From positions 4,183,178 through 4,247,177 of the forward strand of contig OX422203.1 in NCBI GenBank assembly GCA_949130485.1: a DNA stretch of 64,000 nucleotides. Reading direction: 5' to 3'. This DNA comes from Agelas oroides (lineage: Eukaryota > Porifera > Demospongiae > Agelasida > Agelasidae). The position numbers and the translations under genes are program-made. This document shows, piece after piece, positions 1 to 12,706 of the stretch. How positions within the stretch are numbered: the stretch's first letter is position 1; each line of letters begins with the position of its first letter. The notes below the pieces were generated by a model. That model saw only the letters and a program-made list of their open reading frames with translations, did not search any database and was not told where the DNA came from.

Positions 1-293
1 TCTGTAGAGGGAAGGGTTCAAGAGATACAGTCACGCAAATTTACCCGTGTGCACCAAAATCGTAAAAATGGTATATTTCACGGGCCCACGGCTCCATATC
101 TGATGGGGATGTCACAATACTTTTAACATACCCTTATAAACTTCAATCTTTGCTGCATCCAACGGTTCAAGTCTCATGTCCATAGGTGGTAGGGTTCAGG
201 AGATATGATTGGACCAAGTTACCCATGCGCACCAAAACCACAAAACATGGTTAATTTCACAGGCTTATAGCTCCAAATCTAATGGGGATGTCA
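1..293. repeat. Two diverged tandem copies of a repeat of about 179 bp, unrelated to the main satellite
   Basis: Seen directly: the block ending in 'tgatggggatgtcac' (to about 115) recurs ending in 'taatggggatgtcac' (to about 294), with the shared 13-mer starting at 103 and again at 282, a period of 179 bp. Other matched phrases in the same order are 'agggttcaagagata'/'agggttcaggagata', 'gcaccaaaa', and 'atttcac' followed by 'ggc' and 'agctcca' or similar. The first copy may be cut by the window edge, so a longer array could lie to the left. No similarity to the 72-bp monomer was noticed. A 61-residue open frame from 209 to 394 starts inside it and has no recognisable features. Confidence 0.7.
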
Positions 294-674
294 CCCATCA
301 TGTGAGGATTTTCAGAAAGCACAGAAATAGAGCTTTAATCTGGTGCAAGTCCGGTCTTGATAGCTCCCTGCGTTCATGCGCTATAGGCGCTTGAATCTCA
401 CCAATTTCAGGGCCTTGAAGCTGGACCCGGCATTTACAGCGTTCTCACACACCAACGGGAGTAGTAACAGCGGTCTCGACAGTTGTGTGGACCCTTGACC
501 ACCCGAAATACATATATCTTGAAAGATATGTCGTTCGCATGAACACAGCTTGGAACAGATGGTGCCAAAATCTGCCGTCTGGAACAGCTCTTTCGTTGTA
601 CGACAACCGCATAACTCCGATTATCATAATAGATATCACCGGAAGATGTAATGTACGTATACAAAATCCGTATA
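294..674. other. Non-array left flank, no gene recognised
   Basis: This stretch is neither the 179-bp repeat nor the 72-bp satellite. Small open frames of 76 to 94 codons occur on both strands, overlap each other, and show no domain or composition that I recognise. The only structure seen is a short dyad at 514-529, ATATCTT-GA-AAGATAT. The first satellite-like sequence appears at about 675-680 ('acctcctgctcggaggttaaaacggcg'-type B half-monomer with a 2-base insertion in the dyad). Confidence 0.5.
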
Positions 675-833
675 CTTGCACTACCTCCTGCTCGGAGGTT
701 AAAACGGCGTCATCAGCTCTTTCACGCACATGAACAGGCTTGCACGAGCCTCATACGACCACCACAGTGGTGAAAAATGCTTTCTTAAACAGGCCTACAC
801 GTGCTTTACAGCATCTCGTCGGAGATTAAAACT

Positions 834-893
834 GCTTTACAAGGATTTCCTGCGCACAAACATGCTTTACAAGGATTTCCTGCGCACAAACAT
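834..893 (+). repeat. Perfect 30-bp tandem duplication inside a monomer
   Basis: The 30 bases at 834-863 ('gctttacaaggatttcctgc' onwards) are repeated exactly at 864-893. This is a local slippage or micro-duplication spanning a B/A monomer junction, and it shifts the phase of the array by 30 bp. Confidence 0.9.
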
Positions 894-3800
894 GCTTGCA
901 CTAAGCCCTCACGGCATCCACAGCGGTGAAAACTGCTTTCTAAAGAGGCATGAACGTGCTTCATACTACCTCCTTGGAGGTTAAAAAAGGGTTATCAAGA
1001 CTTTACCACACATAAACAGGCTTGCACCAACCTCACAGCGCTTTCACAGCGGTGAAAATTGCTTTCTCGATTTTCCCTGCCATTTAAGCAGGCCTGTACG
1101 TGCTTCACTGTGCTTCCCCGGAGGTTTAAACGGCGTTATCAGATCTTTCACGCACATAAACGGACATGCACGAGCCTCACAGGACTTCCACAGTGGTGAA
1201 AACAGCTTTCTAGGTCTACCCTGGCACATAAACAGGCCTCAATGTGCTTCACAGCTCTTACTCCTTGGTTAAAACGGCTTTGTCAGGTCTTTCACGCACA
1301 TAAACAGGCTTGCACAAGCCTCACAGGACGTCCGCAGTGGTAAAAACTGCTTTCTTGGTCTTCTCTGGCACATAAACAGGTCTCCATGTGCTTGACAACT
1401 CTTACTCCTTGGTTAAAACGGCTTTGTCAGGTCATTAACGCACATACACAGGCTTGCACGAGCCTCACAAGACCTCAAAAGTGTTGACAGCAGCTTTATC
1501 GATCTTCCCCGGCACTTAAACAGGCCTGCACGTGTTTCACAGCACTTCTTCGGAGCTTAAAACGGCATAATCAGGTCTTTCACGCACATAAACAGGCATG
1601 CACGAGACTCTCAGGACTTCCACAGTGGTGAAAACAGCTTTCACGGTCTTCCCTGGCACACAAACAGGCTTCCTCGTGCTTCTCAGCTCTTACTCCTTGA
1701 TTAAAACGGTTTTGTCAGGTCCTTACCGTACATAAACAGGCTGGCACGAGCCTCACAGGACCTCCACAGTGGTGAAAACAGCTTTATCGATCTTCCCCGG
1801 TACTTAAACGGGCCTGCACGTGCTTCACTGCACAGCCTCGGAGGTTAAAACGGCGTTATTAGGTCTTTCCCGCAATAAAGCAGGATTGCATGTGCCTCAC
1901 AGGACATCCATAGTGGTGAAAACTGCTCTCTCGGTCTTCCCTGGCACATAAACAGGCCTCCACGCGCTTCACAGCTCTTACTCCTGGGTTAAAACGGCTT
2001 TGTCAGGTCATTACCGCACATAAACAAGCATGCACGAGTCTAACAACACCACCACAGTGGTGAAAACTGCTTTCACGATCTTCCCTGGCACTTAAACAGT
2101 GCTGTACGTGCTTCACAGTACCCTTTCGGAGGTTAATACGGCGTTATCAGGTTGTCCCGCACATAACCAGGATTGCACAAGCCGCACAGGTACTCAACAG
2201 GGGAGAAAACTGCTTTCTCGATCTTCTTGGGCACTTAAACAGGCCTGCAAGTGCTTTACCGCACATCCTCGGAGGTTAAAACGGCGTTGTCAGGTTTTTC
2301 CTGCATTTAAACAAGCTTGCACTTACATCACATGGCCTCCTCAATGGTGAAAACTGCTTTCTCGATATTCCCTAGCTCTTAAACAGGCCTGCACATGCTT
2401 TACAGTACCCCCTCGGAGGTTGAAACGGCGTTATCAGGTCTTTCCCACACATAAACAAGCTTGCATGTGCCTTACACCACCTCCACAGTGGTGAAAACAG
2501 CTTTATCGATCTTCCCCGGCACTTAAACAGGCCTGCACGTGCTTCACAGCACTTCCTCGGAGGTTTAAACGGCGTTATCAGGTCTTTCACGCACATAAAC
2601 AGGCATGCACAAGCCTCACAGGACTTCCACAGTGGTGAAAACATCTTTGTAGGTCTATCCTTGCACATAAACAGGCCTCCACGTGCTTCACAGCTCTTAC
2701 TCCTTGGTTATAACGGCTTTGTCAGGTCATTACCGCACATAAACAGGCATGCAAAAGCCTCACAGGACTTCCACAGTGGTGAAAACAGCTTTCTAGGTCT
2801 ACCCTGGCACATAAACAGGCCTCCACGTGCTTCACAGCTCTTACTCCTTGGTTATAACGGCTTTGTCAGGTCATTACCGCACATAAACAGGCTTGCACGA
2901 GCCTCACAGGACCTCCACAGTGGTGAAAACAGCTTTATCGATCTTCCCCGGCACTTAAACAGGCCTGCACGTGCTTCACAGCACTTCCTCGGAGGTTAAA
3001 ACGGCGTTACCAGGTCTTTCACGCACATAAACAGGCATGCACGAGCCTCACAGGACTTCCACAGCTGTGAAAACCGATTTCTCGATCTTGACTGGCACTT
3101 AAACAGGTCTGAACGTGCTGCACAGCTCCTCCTTGGATGTTAAAACTACTTTATCAGAATATCTTGCACATAAACAGGCTTGCACCTGGCTCACACGGCC
3201 TCCACAGCGATGAAAACTGCTTTCTCGATCATCTCTGGCACTTAAACAGGCCTGAACGTGCTTCACAGTACCTCCTTGGAGGTTAAAAAGGCGTTATCAA
3301 GTCTTTACCACACATAAACAGGCTTGCAACAATCTCACAGGGCCACCACAGTGTTGAAAACTGCTTTCATGATCTTCCCAGGCAGTTTAACCGACTTGCA
3401 CGTGCTTCACTGCACCTTCTCGGAGGATAAAACGGCGTTATCAGGTCAACTGCTTTCTAGATCTTCCCTGGAACTTAAACATGTCTGCATGTGCTTCACA
3501 GCACCTCCTCGGAGGTTAAAACTACTTTATCTGCATTTCCCGCACATAAACATGCTTGCACCAACCTCACAGGACCTTCAGAGCGGTGAAAACTGCTTTC
3601 TCGATCTTCACTGGCAATTAAACAGGCGTTCACGTGCTTCACAGTACCTCCTCGCAAGTTAAAGGGGCGTTATCAGGTCTTCCCGCACTTAAACAGGCAT
3701 GAACGAGCCTCACAGCACTTCCACAGAGGTGAAAACTGCTTTCACGATCTTCCCTAGCATCTGAACAGAACTGCACGTGCTTCACAGCACGCATCGGAGG

Positions 3801-4714
3801 TTAAACCCGCTTTATCAGGTCTTTCCCGCACATAAACAGGCTCGCACCAAACTCACAGGGCCTCCACAGTGGTGAAAACTGATTTCTCGATCTTCTCTGG
3901 CACTAAAACTGGCCTGCACCTGCTTCACGGCACCCCTTCGGAGGTTATAACGGCGTTATCAAGCCATTCCCGCACATAAAAAGGCTTGTACAAACCACAC
4001 GGGGCCTCCAAAGCGGTGAAAACTACTTTCTCGATCTTCTCTGGCACTTAAACATGCCTGCACGCGCTTCACCGCACATCCTCGGGTGTTAAAACGGCGT
4101 TGTCAGGTCTTTCCTGCATTTAAATAGGCTTGCACTTACATCACATGGCCTCCACAATGGAGAAAACTGCTTTCTCGATCTTCCTTAGCACGTAAACAGG
4201 CCTGCACATGCTTTACAGTACCTCCTCGGAGGTTAAAACGGCCTTATCAGGTCTTTCCCACACATAAACAGGCTTGTACCAACCTCACAGCGCTTTCTCA
4301 GCGGTGAAAATTGCTTTCTCGATCTTCTCTGGAACTTAAACAGGCCTGCACGTGCCTCAAGGCACATCCTCGGAGGTTAAAACGACGTTATCTGGTCTTT
4401 GCCACACATAAACAAGCTTGTATGTGCCTTACACCACCTCCCCAGTGGTGAAAACTGCTTTCTCGGTCTTCCCTGGCACATAAACAGGCCTCCACGTGCT
4501 TCACAGCTCTTACTCCTTGGTTATAACGGCTTTGTCAGGACTTTCACGCACATAAACCGGCATGCACGAGTCTCACAGGACTTCCACAGCGGTGAAAACC
4601 GATTTCTCGATCTTTCCTGGCACTTAAACATGTCTGCACGTGCTACACAGCTCCACCTTGGAGGTTAAAACTACTTTATCAGAATTTCTTGCACATAAAC
4701 AGGCTTGCACATGG

Positions 4715-6560
4715 CTCAAACTGCTTTCTCGATCATCTCTGGCACTTAAATAGGCCTCCACGTGCTTCACAGCACCACCTAGGTGGATTAAACGGCGTTA
4801 TCAGCTATTTCCCGCACCTAAACAGGAATGCACCAATCTCACAGGGCCTCCACAGCGATGAAAACTGTTTTCTCGTTCTTCCCTGGCACTTAAACAGGCC
4901 TGAACGTGCTTCACAGTACCTCCTTGGAGGTTAAAAAGGCGTTATCAGGTCTTTCCCACACATAAACAGGCTTGCACCAACCTCACAGCGCTTTCACAGT
5001 GGTGAAAATTGCTTTCTCGATTTTCCCTGCCAGTTAAACAGGCCTGTACGTGCTTCACTGTGCCTCCTCGGAGGTTTAAACGGCGTTATCAGGTCTTTCA
5101 CGCACATAAACAGGCATGCACAAGCCTCACAGGACCTCCACAGTGGTGAAAACAGCTTTATCGATCTTCCCCGGCACTTAAACAGGCCTGAAGTGCTTCA
5201 CAGCACTTCCTCGGAGGTTTAAACGGCGTTATCAGGTCTTTCACGCACATAAACAGGCATGCACGAGTCTCACAGGACTTCCACAGCGGTGAAAACCGAT
5301 TTCTCGATCTTGACTGGCACTTAAACATGTCTGCACGTGCTACACAGCTCCTCCTTGGAGGTTAAAACTAGTTTATCAGAATTTCTTGCTCATAAACAGG
5401 CTTGCACCTGACTCACACGGCCTCTACAGCGATGAAAACTGCTTTCTCGATCATCTCTGGCACTTAAATAGGCCTCCACGTGCTTCACAGCACCACCTAG
5501 GAGGTTTAAACGGCGTTATCAGCTATTTCCCGCACCTAGACAGGAATGCACCAATCCCATAGGGTCTCCACAGCGATGAAAACTGTTTTCTCGTTCTTCC
5601 CTGGCACTTAAACAGGCCTGAACGTGCTTCACAGTACCTCCTTGGAGGTTAAAAAGGCGTTATCAGGTCTTTCCCACACATAAACAGGCTTGCACCAACC
5701 TCACAGCGCTTTCACAGTGGTGAAAATTGCTTTCTCGATTTTCCCTGCCAGTTAAACAGGCCTGTACGTGCTTCACTGTGCCTCCTCGGAGGTTTAAACG
5801 GCGTTATCAGGTCTTTCACGCACATAAACAGGCATGCACAAGCCTCACAGGACCTCCACAGTGGTGAAAACAGCTTTATCGATCTTCCCCGGCACTTAAA
5901 CAGGCCTGAAGTGCTTCACAGCACTTCCTCGGAGGTTTAAACGGCGTTATCAGGTCTTTCACGCACATAAACAGGCATGCACGAGTCTCACAGGACTTCC
6001 ACAGCGGTGAAAACCGATTTCTCGATCTTGACTGGCACTTAAACATGTCTGCACGTGCTACACAGCTCCTCCTTGGAGGTTAAAACTAGTTTATCAGAAT
6101 TTCTTGCTCATAAACAGGCTTGCACCTGACTCACACGGCCTCTACAGCGATGAAAACTGCTTTCTCGATCATCTCTGGCACTTAAATAGGCCTCCACGTG
6201 CTTCACAGCACCACCTAGGAGGTTTAAACGGCGTTATCAGCTATTTCCCGCACCTAAACAGGAATGCACCAATCCCATAGGGTCTCCACAGCGATGAAAA
6301 CTGTTTTCTCGTTCTTCCCTGGCACTTAAACAGGCCTGAACGTGCTTCACAGTACCTCCTTGGAGGTTAAAAAGGCGTTATCAGGTCTTTCCCACACATA
6401 AACAGGCTTGCACCAACCTCACAGCGCTTTCACAGCGGTGAAAATTGCTTTCTCGATTTTCCCTGCCAGTTAAACAGGCCTGTACGTGCTTCACTGTGCC
6501 TCCTCGGAGGTTTAAACGACGTTATCAGGTCTTTCACGCACATAAACAGGCATGCACAAG
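4715..6560 (+). repeat. 718-bp higher-order repeat (10 monomers), about 2.5 tandem copies
   Basis: The marker 'aaaactgttttctcgttc' starts at 4861, 5579 and 6297, exactly 718 bp apart each time. 'ggcctgtacgtgcttcactg' starts at 5041 and 5759. The second and third copies are almost identical, including rare variants such as 'aaaactagtttatcag' and 'ttcttgctcataaac'. 718 is ten 72-bp monomers minus 2 bp. The paralogous region near 20.9-21.4 kb has only a single copy, so this expansion appears local and recent. The third copy loses similarity after about 6560. Confidence 0.85.
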
Positions 6561-9500
6561 CCTCACAGGACTTCCACAGTGGTGAAAACAGCTTTCTAGG
6601 TCTACGCTGGCACATAAACAGGCCTCCACGTGCTTCACAGCTCTTACTCCTTGGTTATAACGGCTTTGTCAGGTCATTACGGCACATTAACAGGCTTGCA
6701 CGAGCCTCACAGGACCTCCACAGTGGTGAAAACAGCTTTATCGATCTTCCCCGGCACTTAAACAGGCCTGCACGTGCTTCACAGCACTTCCTCTGATGTT
6801 AAAACGGCGTTATCAAGTCTTTCCCGCACATAAACAGGCATGCACGAGCCTCACAGGAGTTCCACAGCGGTGAAAACCGATTTCTCGATCCTGAATGGCA
6901 CTTAAACAGGTCTGCACGTGCTGCACAGCTCCTCCTTGGATGTTAAAACTACTTTATCAGAATTTCTTGCACATAAACAGGCTTGCACCTGGCTCACACG
7001 GCCTCCACAGCGATGAAAACTGCTTTCTCGATCATCTCTGGCACTTAAACAGGCCTGAACGTGCTTCACAGTACCTCCTTGGAGGTTAAAAAGGCGTTAT
7101 CAAGTCTTTACCACACATAAACAGGCTTGCAACAATCTCACAGGGCCACCACAGTGTTGAAAACTGCTGTCATGATCTTCCCGGGCACTTAAACCGGCTT
7201 GCACGTGCTTCACTGCACCTTCTCGGAGGATAAAACGGCGTTATCAGGTCAACTGCTTTCTAGATCTTCCCTGGAACTTAAACATGCCTGCATGTGCTTC
7301 ACAACACCTCTTCGGAGGTTAAAACTACTATATCTGCATTTCCCGCACATAAACATGCTTGCACCAACCTCACAGGACCTCCAGAGCGGTGAAAACTGCT
7401 TTCTCGATCTTCACTGGCAATTAAACAGGCGTTCACGTGCTTCACAGTACCTCCTCGCAAGTTAAAACGGCGTTATCATGTCTTTCCTCACATAAATAGG
7501 TATGCACGAGACTCACAGCACCCACAGTGGTGAAAACTGCTTTCTCGATCTTCCCTGGCACTTAAACAGAGCTGTACGTGCTTCACAGTACCCCTTCCAA
7601 GGTTAATACGGCGTTATCAGGTTGTCCCGCACATAACCAGGATTGCACAAGCCTCACAGGTTCACAACAGGTGAGAAAACTGCTTTCTCGATCTTCTCGG
7701 GCACTTAAACAGGCCTGCACGTGCTTCACCGCTCTTCCTCGGAGGTTAAAACGGCGTTGTCAGGTCTTTCCTGCATTTAAACAGGCTTGCAATTACCTCA
7801 CATGGCCTCCATAATGGTGAAAACTGCTTTCTCGATCCTCCCTGGCAGATTAACAGGTATCAACGTGCTTCACTGTACCCCTCGGATGTGTTATCAAGTT
7901 GTCCCGTGCATAACCAGACTTGCACAAGCCTCACAGGTTCCCAACAGGGGAGAAAACTGCTTTCTCGATCTTCTCTGGCACTTGAACAGGCCTACACGTG
8001 CTTCTCCGCACATCCTCGGAGGTTAAAACGGCGTTGTCAGGTCTTTCCTACATTTAAACAAGCTTGCACTTACCTCACATGGCCTCCACATGGTGAAAAC
8101 TGCTTTCTCGATCTTCCCTAGCACTTAAACCGGCCTGCACATGCTTTACAGTACCTCCTTGGAGGTTGAAACGGTGTTGTCAGGTCTTTCCCACACATAA
8201 ACAGGCTTGCACCATCCTCACAGCGTTTTCACAGTGGTGAAAATTACTTTCTCGATCTTTCTTGGTAGTTAAACAGGCCTGCACGTGCTTCTCAGCATCT
8301 CCTCGGAGGTTAAAACGGCGTTATCAGGTTCTCCCGCACATAACCAGGCTTGCACAAGCCTCACAGGTTCCCAACCGGGGAGAAAACTGCTTTCTCGATC
8401 TTCTCGGGCACTTAAACAGGCCTGCATGTTCTTCACCGCACATCCTCAGAGGTTAAAACGGCGTGGTCAGGTCTTTCCTGCATTTAAACAGGCTTGCACT
8501 TACCTCACATGGCCTCCACAATGGTGAAAACTGCTTTTTCGATCTTCCTTAGCACTTAAACAGGCCTGCACATGCTTTACAGTACCTCCTCGCAGGTTAA
8601 AACGGCGTTATCAGGTCTTTCCCACACATAAACAGGCTTGCACCATCCTCACAGCGCTTTAACAGTGGTGAAAATTGCTTTATCGATCTTCCCTGGCATT
8701 TAAACAGGCCTGGACGTGCTTCTCAGCAACTCCTCGGAGGTTAAAACGGAGTTATCAGGTCTTTCCCGCTCATAACGAGGCTTGAACAAGCCTCACAAGT
8801 ACCCAACAGGGGAGAAAACTGCTTTCTCGATCTGCTCGAGCACTTAAACAGGCCTGCACGTGCTTCACCGCACATCGTCGGATGTTAAAACGGCGTTATC
8901 AGGTTCTCCCACACATAACCAAGCTTGCACAAGCCTTACAGGTTCCCAACAGGGGAGAAAACTGCTTTCTCGCTCATCTCTTGCACTTAAATAGGCCTCC
9001 ACGTGCTTCACTGCACCACCTAGGAGGTTAAAACGGCGTTATCAGGTCTTTCCCACACCTAAACAAGCTTGCATGTGTCTTACACCACCTCCACAGTGGT
9101 GAAAACTGCTTTCGCGATCTTCCCTGGCACTTAAACATAGCTGTACGTGCTTCACAGTACCCCTTCGAAGGTTAATATGGCGTTATCAGGTTGTCCCGCA
9201 CATAACCAGGCTTGCACAAGCCTCACAGGTACCCAACAGGGGAGAAAACTGCTTTCTCGATCTTCTCGGGCACTTAAACAGTCCTGCACGTGCTTCACCG
9301 CACATCCTCGAAGGTTAAAACGGCGTTGTCAGGTCTTTCCTGCACTTAAACAGGCTTGCACTTACCTCAAATGGCCTCCACAATGGTGAAAACTGCATTT
9401 TCGGTGTTACCTAGCACTTAAACCGGCCTGCATATGCTTTACAGTACCTCCTCGGAGGTTGAAACCGCGTTATCAGGTCTTTCCCACACATAAACAGGCT

Positions 9501-12010
9501 TGCACCATCCTCACAGCGATTTCACAGAGGTGAAAATTGTTTTCTCGATCTTCCCTGTCAGTTAAACAGGCCTGCACGTGCTTCTCAGCAACTCCTCGGA
9601 GGTTAAAACGGCGTTATCAGGTCTTTCCCGCACATAATCAGGCTTGCACAAGCCTCACAGGTACCCAACAGGGGAGAAAACTGCTTTCTCGATCTTCTCG
9701 GGCACTTAAACAGGCCTGTACGTGCTTCACCGCACATCCTCGGAGGTTAAAACGGCGTTGTCAGGTCTTTCCTGCATTTAAACAGGCTTGCACTTACATC
9801 ACATGGCCTCCACAATGGTAAAAACTGCTTTTTCTATCTTCCCTAGCACTTAAACAGGCCTGTACATGCTTCACAGTACCCCCACGGATGTTGAAACGGC
9901 GTTATCAGGTCTTTCCCACACATGAACAGGCTTGCACCAACCTCACAGCGCTTTCACAGCGGCGAAAATTGCTTTCTCGATCTTCCCTGGCAGTTAAACA
10001 GGCCTGCACGTGCTTCTCAGCACCTCCTCCGACGGTAAAACGAAGTTATCAGGTCACTACCACACATAAGCAAGCATGCTCGAGCTGCGCAGGACCTCCA
10101 CAGTGGTGAAAACTCTTTTGTCGATCTTCCCTGGCTCTTAAAGAGGCCTGCACATGCTTTACAGTACCTCCTCGGAGGTTGAAACGGCGTTATCAGGTCT
10201 TTCCCACACATAAACAGGCTTGCACCAACCTCACAGTGCTTTCACAGCGGCGAAAATTGCTTTCTCGATCTTCCCTGGCAGTTAAACAGGCCTACACGTG
10301 CGTCTCAGCACCTCCTCCGACGATAAAACGAAGTTATCAGGTCTTTACCACACATAAGCAGTCTTGTTCGAGCCTCAGAGGACCTCCACAGAGGTGAAAA
10401 CTCTTTTCTCGATCTTCCCTACCACTTAAACAGGCCTGCACGTACATCACAGTACCTCCTTGGAAGGTAAAAGGGCGTTATCAGGTTGTCCCGCACATAA
10501 CCAGGCTTGCACAAGCCTCACAGGTACCCAACCGGGGAGAAAACTGCTTTCTCGATCTTCTCTGGCATTTAAACAGGACTGCACGTGCTTCACCGCACAT
10601 CCTCGGAGGTTAAAACGGCGTTGTCAGGTCTTTCCTGCATTTAAACAGGCTTGCACTTACTTCACATGGCCTCAACAATGGTGAAAACTGCATTTTCGAT
10701 CTTCCCTAGCACTTAAACCGGCCTGCACGTTTAAAACGGCGTTATCAGGTCTTTACCGCACATAACCAGGCTTGCACAAGCCTCACAGGTACCCAACTGG
10801 GGAGAAAACTGCTTTCTCGATCTTCTCTGGCACGTTAACAGCCTTCCACCTGCTTCATAGCAACTCCTCTGAGGTTAAAACGGCGTTATCAGGTATTTCC
10901 CGCAGATAAACAGGCTTGCACGAGCCTCACAGGACGTCCGCAGTGGTAAACACGGCTCTCTCGGTCTTCCCTGTCACATAAACAAGCCTCCACGTGTTTC
11001 ACAGATCTTACTCCTTGGTTATAACGGCTTTGTCAGGTCATTACCGCATATAAACAGGCTTGCACGAGCCTCACAGGACCTCCACAGTGGTGAAAACTGC
11101 TTTATCGATCTTCCCCGGCACTTAAACAGGCCTGCACGTGCTTCACAGCACTTCTTCGGAGGTTAAAACGGCGTTATCAGGTCTTTCACGCACGTAAACA
11201 GGCATGCACGAGCCTCACAGGACTTCCACAACGATGAAAACAGATTTCTCGATTTTGACTGGCACTTAAACAGGTCTGCACGTGCTGCACAGCTCCTCCA
11301 TGGATGTTAAAACTACTTTATCAGAATTTCTTGCACATAAACAGGCTTGCACATGGCTCACACGGCCTCCACAGCGATGAAAACTGCTTTCTCGATCATC
11401 TCTGGCACTTAAACAGGCCTGAACGTGCTTCACACTACCTCCTTGGAGGTTAAGAAAGCGCTATCAAGTCTTTACCGCACATAAACAGGCTTGCACCAAT
11501 CTCACAGGGCCACCACAGTGTTGAAAACTGCTTTCATGATCTTTCCAGGCACTGAAACCGGCTTGCACGTGCTTCACTACACCTTCTCGGAGGTTAAAAC
11601 TACTTTATCTGCATTTCCCGCTCATAAACATACTTGCACCAACATCACAGGACCTCCAGAGCTGTGAAAACTGCTTTCTCGATCTTCACTGGCAATTAAA
11701 CAGGCGTGCACGTGCTTCACAGTACCTCCTCGCAAGTTAAAAGAGCGTTATCAGGTATTTCCGCACATAAACAGGCATGCAGGAGCCTCACAGCACTTCC
11801 ACAGAGGTGAAAACTGCTTTCTCTATCTTCCCTAGCTCCGAAACCGGGCTGCACGTGCTTCACAGCACGCTTCGGAGGTTAAAACCGCTTTCTCATTAGC
11901 GATATCGTGGTAAAAATTGAAATTAATTTATAACATTAACAACTATGATTTTTGAAAAGAGTATGAAAAGGCGATTCTACCGGTACCAATATCATTAACT
12001 TTGAGTCTAT

Positions 12011-12199
12011 ATGGCCGGTTGTATTAGCTTAGAAACGAAAGTGATTTGCAGAAAATTTATACGTCGTTTTTGCGTGATTATGCGTCCGGTACACGTTCCG
12101 CAAGCGACTGCATGTCCAATTGAGATGAAACTCGCTGTGAAGGTTAGTCAATACCTATTCAGTCCTGGGAAGGTTGTTCATTTTGAATATCTAGTGTAA
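12011..12199 (+). CDS. Small open frame in the 714-bp element (62 aa), unknown, possibly a relic
   Basis: The frame begins MAGCISLETKVICRK and ends GKVVHFEYLV. The second copy at 26,272-26,460 keeps the same length with a different stop codon (TAA here, TGA there). Between the copies I count six amino-acid-changing and four silent differences, which gives no sign of strong purifying selection. Alternatives are a remnant exon of a transposon protein or a chance frame. I do not recognise the family. Confidence 0.25.
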   Translation: MAGCISLETKVICRKFIRRFCVIMRPVHVPQATACPIEMKLAVKVSQYLFSPGKVVHFEYLV

Positions 12200-12420
12200 T
12201 TCCTGCACTAGGCTTGATAAACGCTTAAAAAGCGGGGTTTTTTGGTTGTAAATAGTACCATTTCCGCATGAGTTGGATCAAAGTTGCAATCAAAAACCTG
12301 CACTGTCCCCTTGGACAACCAGTCTGCTATGCAAAAATAGTTGTTCATTGTTGAATATTGAAAGACATTGTGAGCAGGAGTACAAAGTCTGTTATTACCT
12401 CATAAATACACAGAAAAAGG

Positions 12421-12546
12421 ATGAAATACGACGAAAAAGGGCATGCATTCTTGACTAAGGCAGACATTTTCACAAAATTAGAAAATGCAAATGTGCCTAA
12501 GCATCTAAGAAACCTCTGTACTCAATTTGATGCAGATACGTTGTAG
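12421..12546 (+). pseudogene. Decayed coding fragment in the 714-bp element, copy 1
   Basis: From ATG at 12,421 the frame reads MKYDEKGHAFLTKADIF and continues with protein-like composition to a TAG at 12,544-12,546. Past that stop the same frame continues as QCVDMASVDENGHTSGDSD before the element ends. In copy 2 the matching frame is shifted by an indel near 26,765-26,775. The pattern suggests a truncated coding exon with a premature stop, but I cannot name the family. An overlapping frame at 12,273-12,458 is probably a shadow. Confidence 0.35.
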
Positions 12547-12617
12547 CAATGTGTAGATATGGCCTCTGTAGACGAAAACGGGCATACTTCAGGAGACTCT
12601 GACATCGCTATTCTCAT

Positions 12618-12706
12618 GTCTTTCCCGCACATAAAAAGGCTTGTACAAACCACACGGGGCCTCCAAAGCGGTGAAAACAGCTTTCTCGATCTTCTCTGGC
12701 ACTTAA
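12618..12706 (+). repeat. Short satellite island between two insertions
   Basis: About one monomer of array sequence ('cccgcacataaaaaggcttg' then 'gggcctccaaagcgg') lies between the 714-bp element and the TTAA-flanked element. Its counterpart at 26,880-26,968 is nearly identical and continues into the array without the second insertion. Confidence 0.85.

Larger units (their letters stand above)
675..11896 (+). repeat. 72-bp satellite array, forward orientation, 144-bp A/B dimers (segment 1)
   Basis: Seen directly: a 72-bp monomer repeats without break. Two monomer types alternate, giving a 144-bp dimer. Type A begins 'gcacataaacaggcttgcac' and carries a central CCACAGTGG-like dyad followed by 'tgaaaactgctttctcgatc'. 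Type B begins 'gcacttaaacaggcctgcac', then 'gtgcttcac', a central ACCTCCTCGGAGGT dyad and 'taaaacggcgttatcaggtc'. A and B align end to end, so B is a diverged copy of A. Local A subtypes (for example 'caggtacccaacagggg', 'cacatggcctccacaatgg', 'cacagcgctttcacagcgg', 'ctcacacggcctccacagcg') recur in a fixed order, which indicates higher-order units. This segment includes the 718-bp higher-order repeat and one arm of the large duplication. Open frames inside it are by-products of a period divisible by three. Confidence 0.95.
11897..12610. mobile_element. 714-bp DNA-transposon-like element, copy 1, with 10-bp inverted termini and 7-bp target duplication
   Basis: Seen directly: the satellite is interrupted between two copies of TTCTCAT (11,890-11,896 and 12,611-12,617). 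The insert starts TAGCGATATC and ends GACATCGCTA, inverted repeats matching at 9 of 10 bases. A paralogous array segment near 34,390-34,420 runs through this point without the insert, an empty site. A second copy lies at 26,158-26,872 inside a duplicated segment, so the two copies probably reflect one insertion followed by duplication. The TAGCG start fits the YARNG terminus known for hAT elements, but hAT normally makes 8-bp target duplications and only 7 bp are seen, so the superfamily is unresolved. The interior holds short decayed open frames and no recognisable transposase. Confidence 0.8.
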
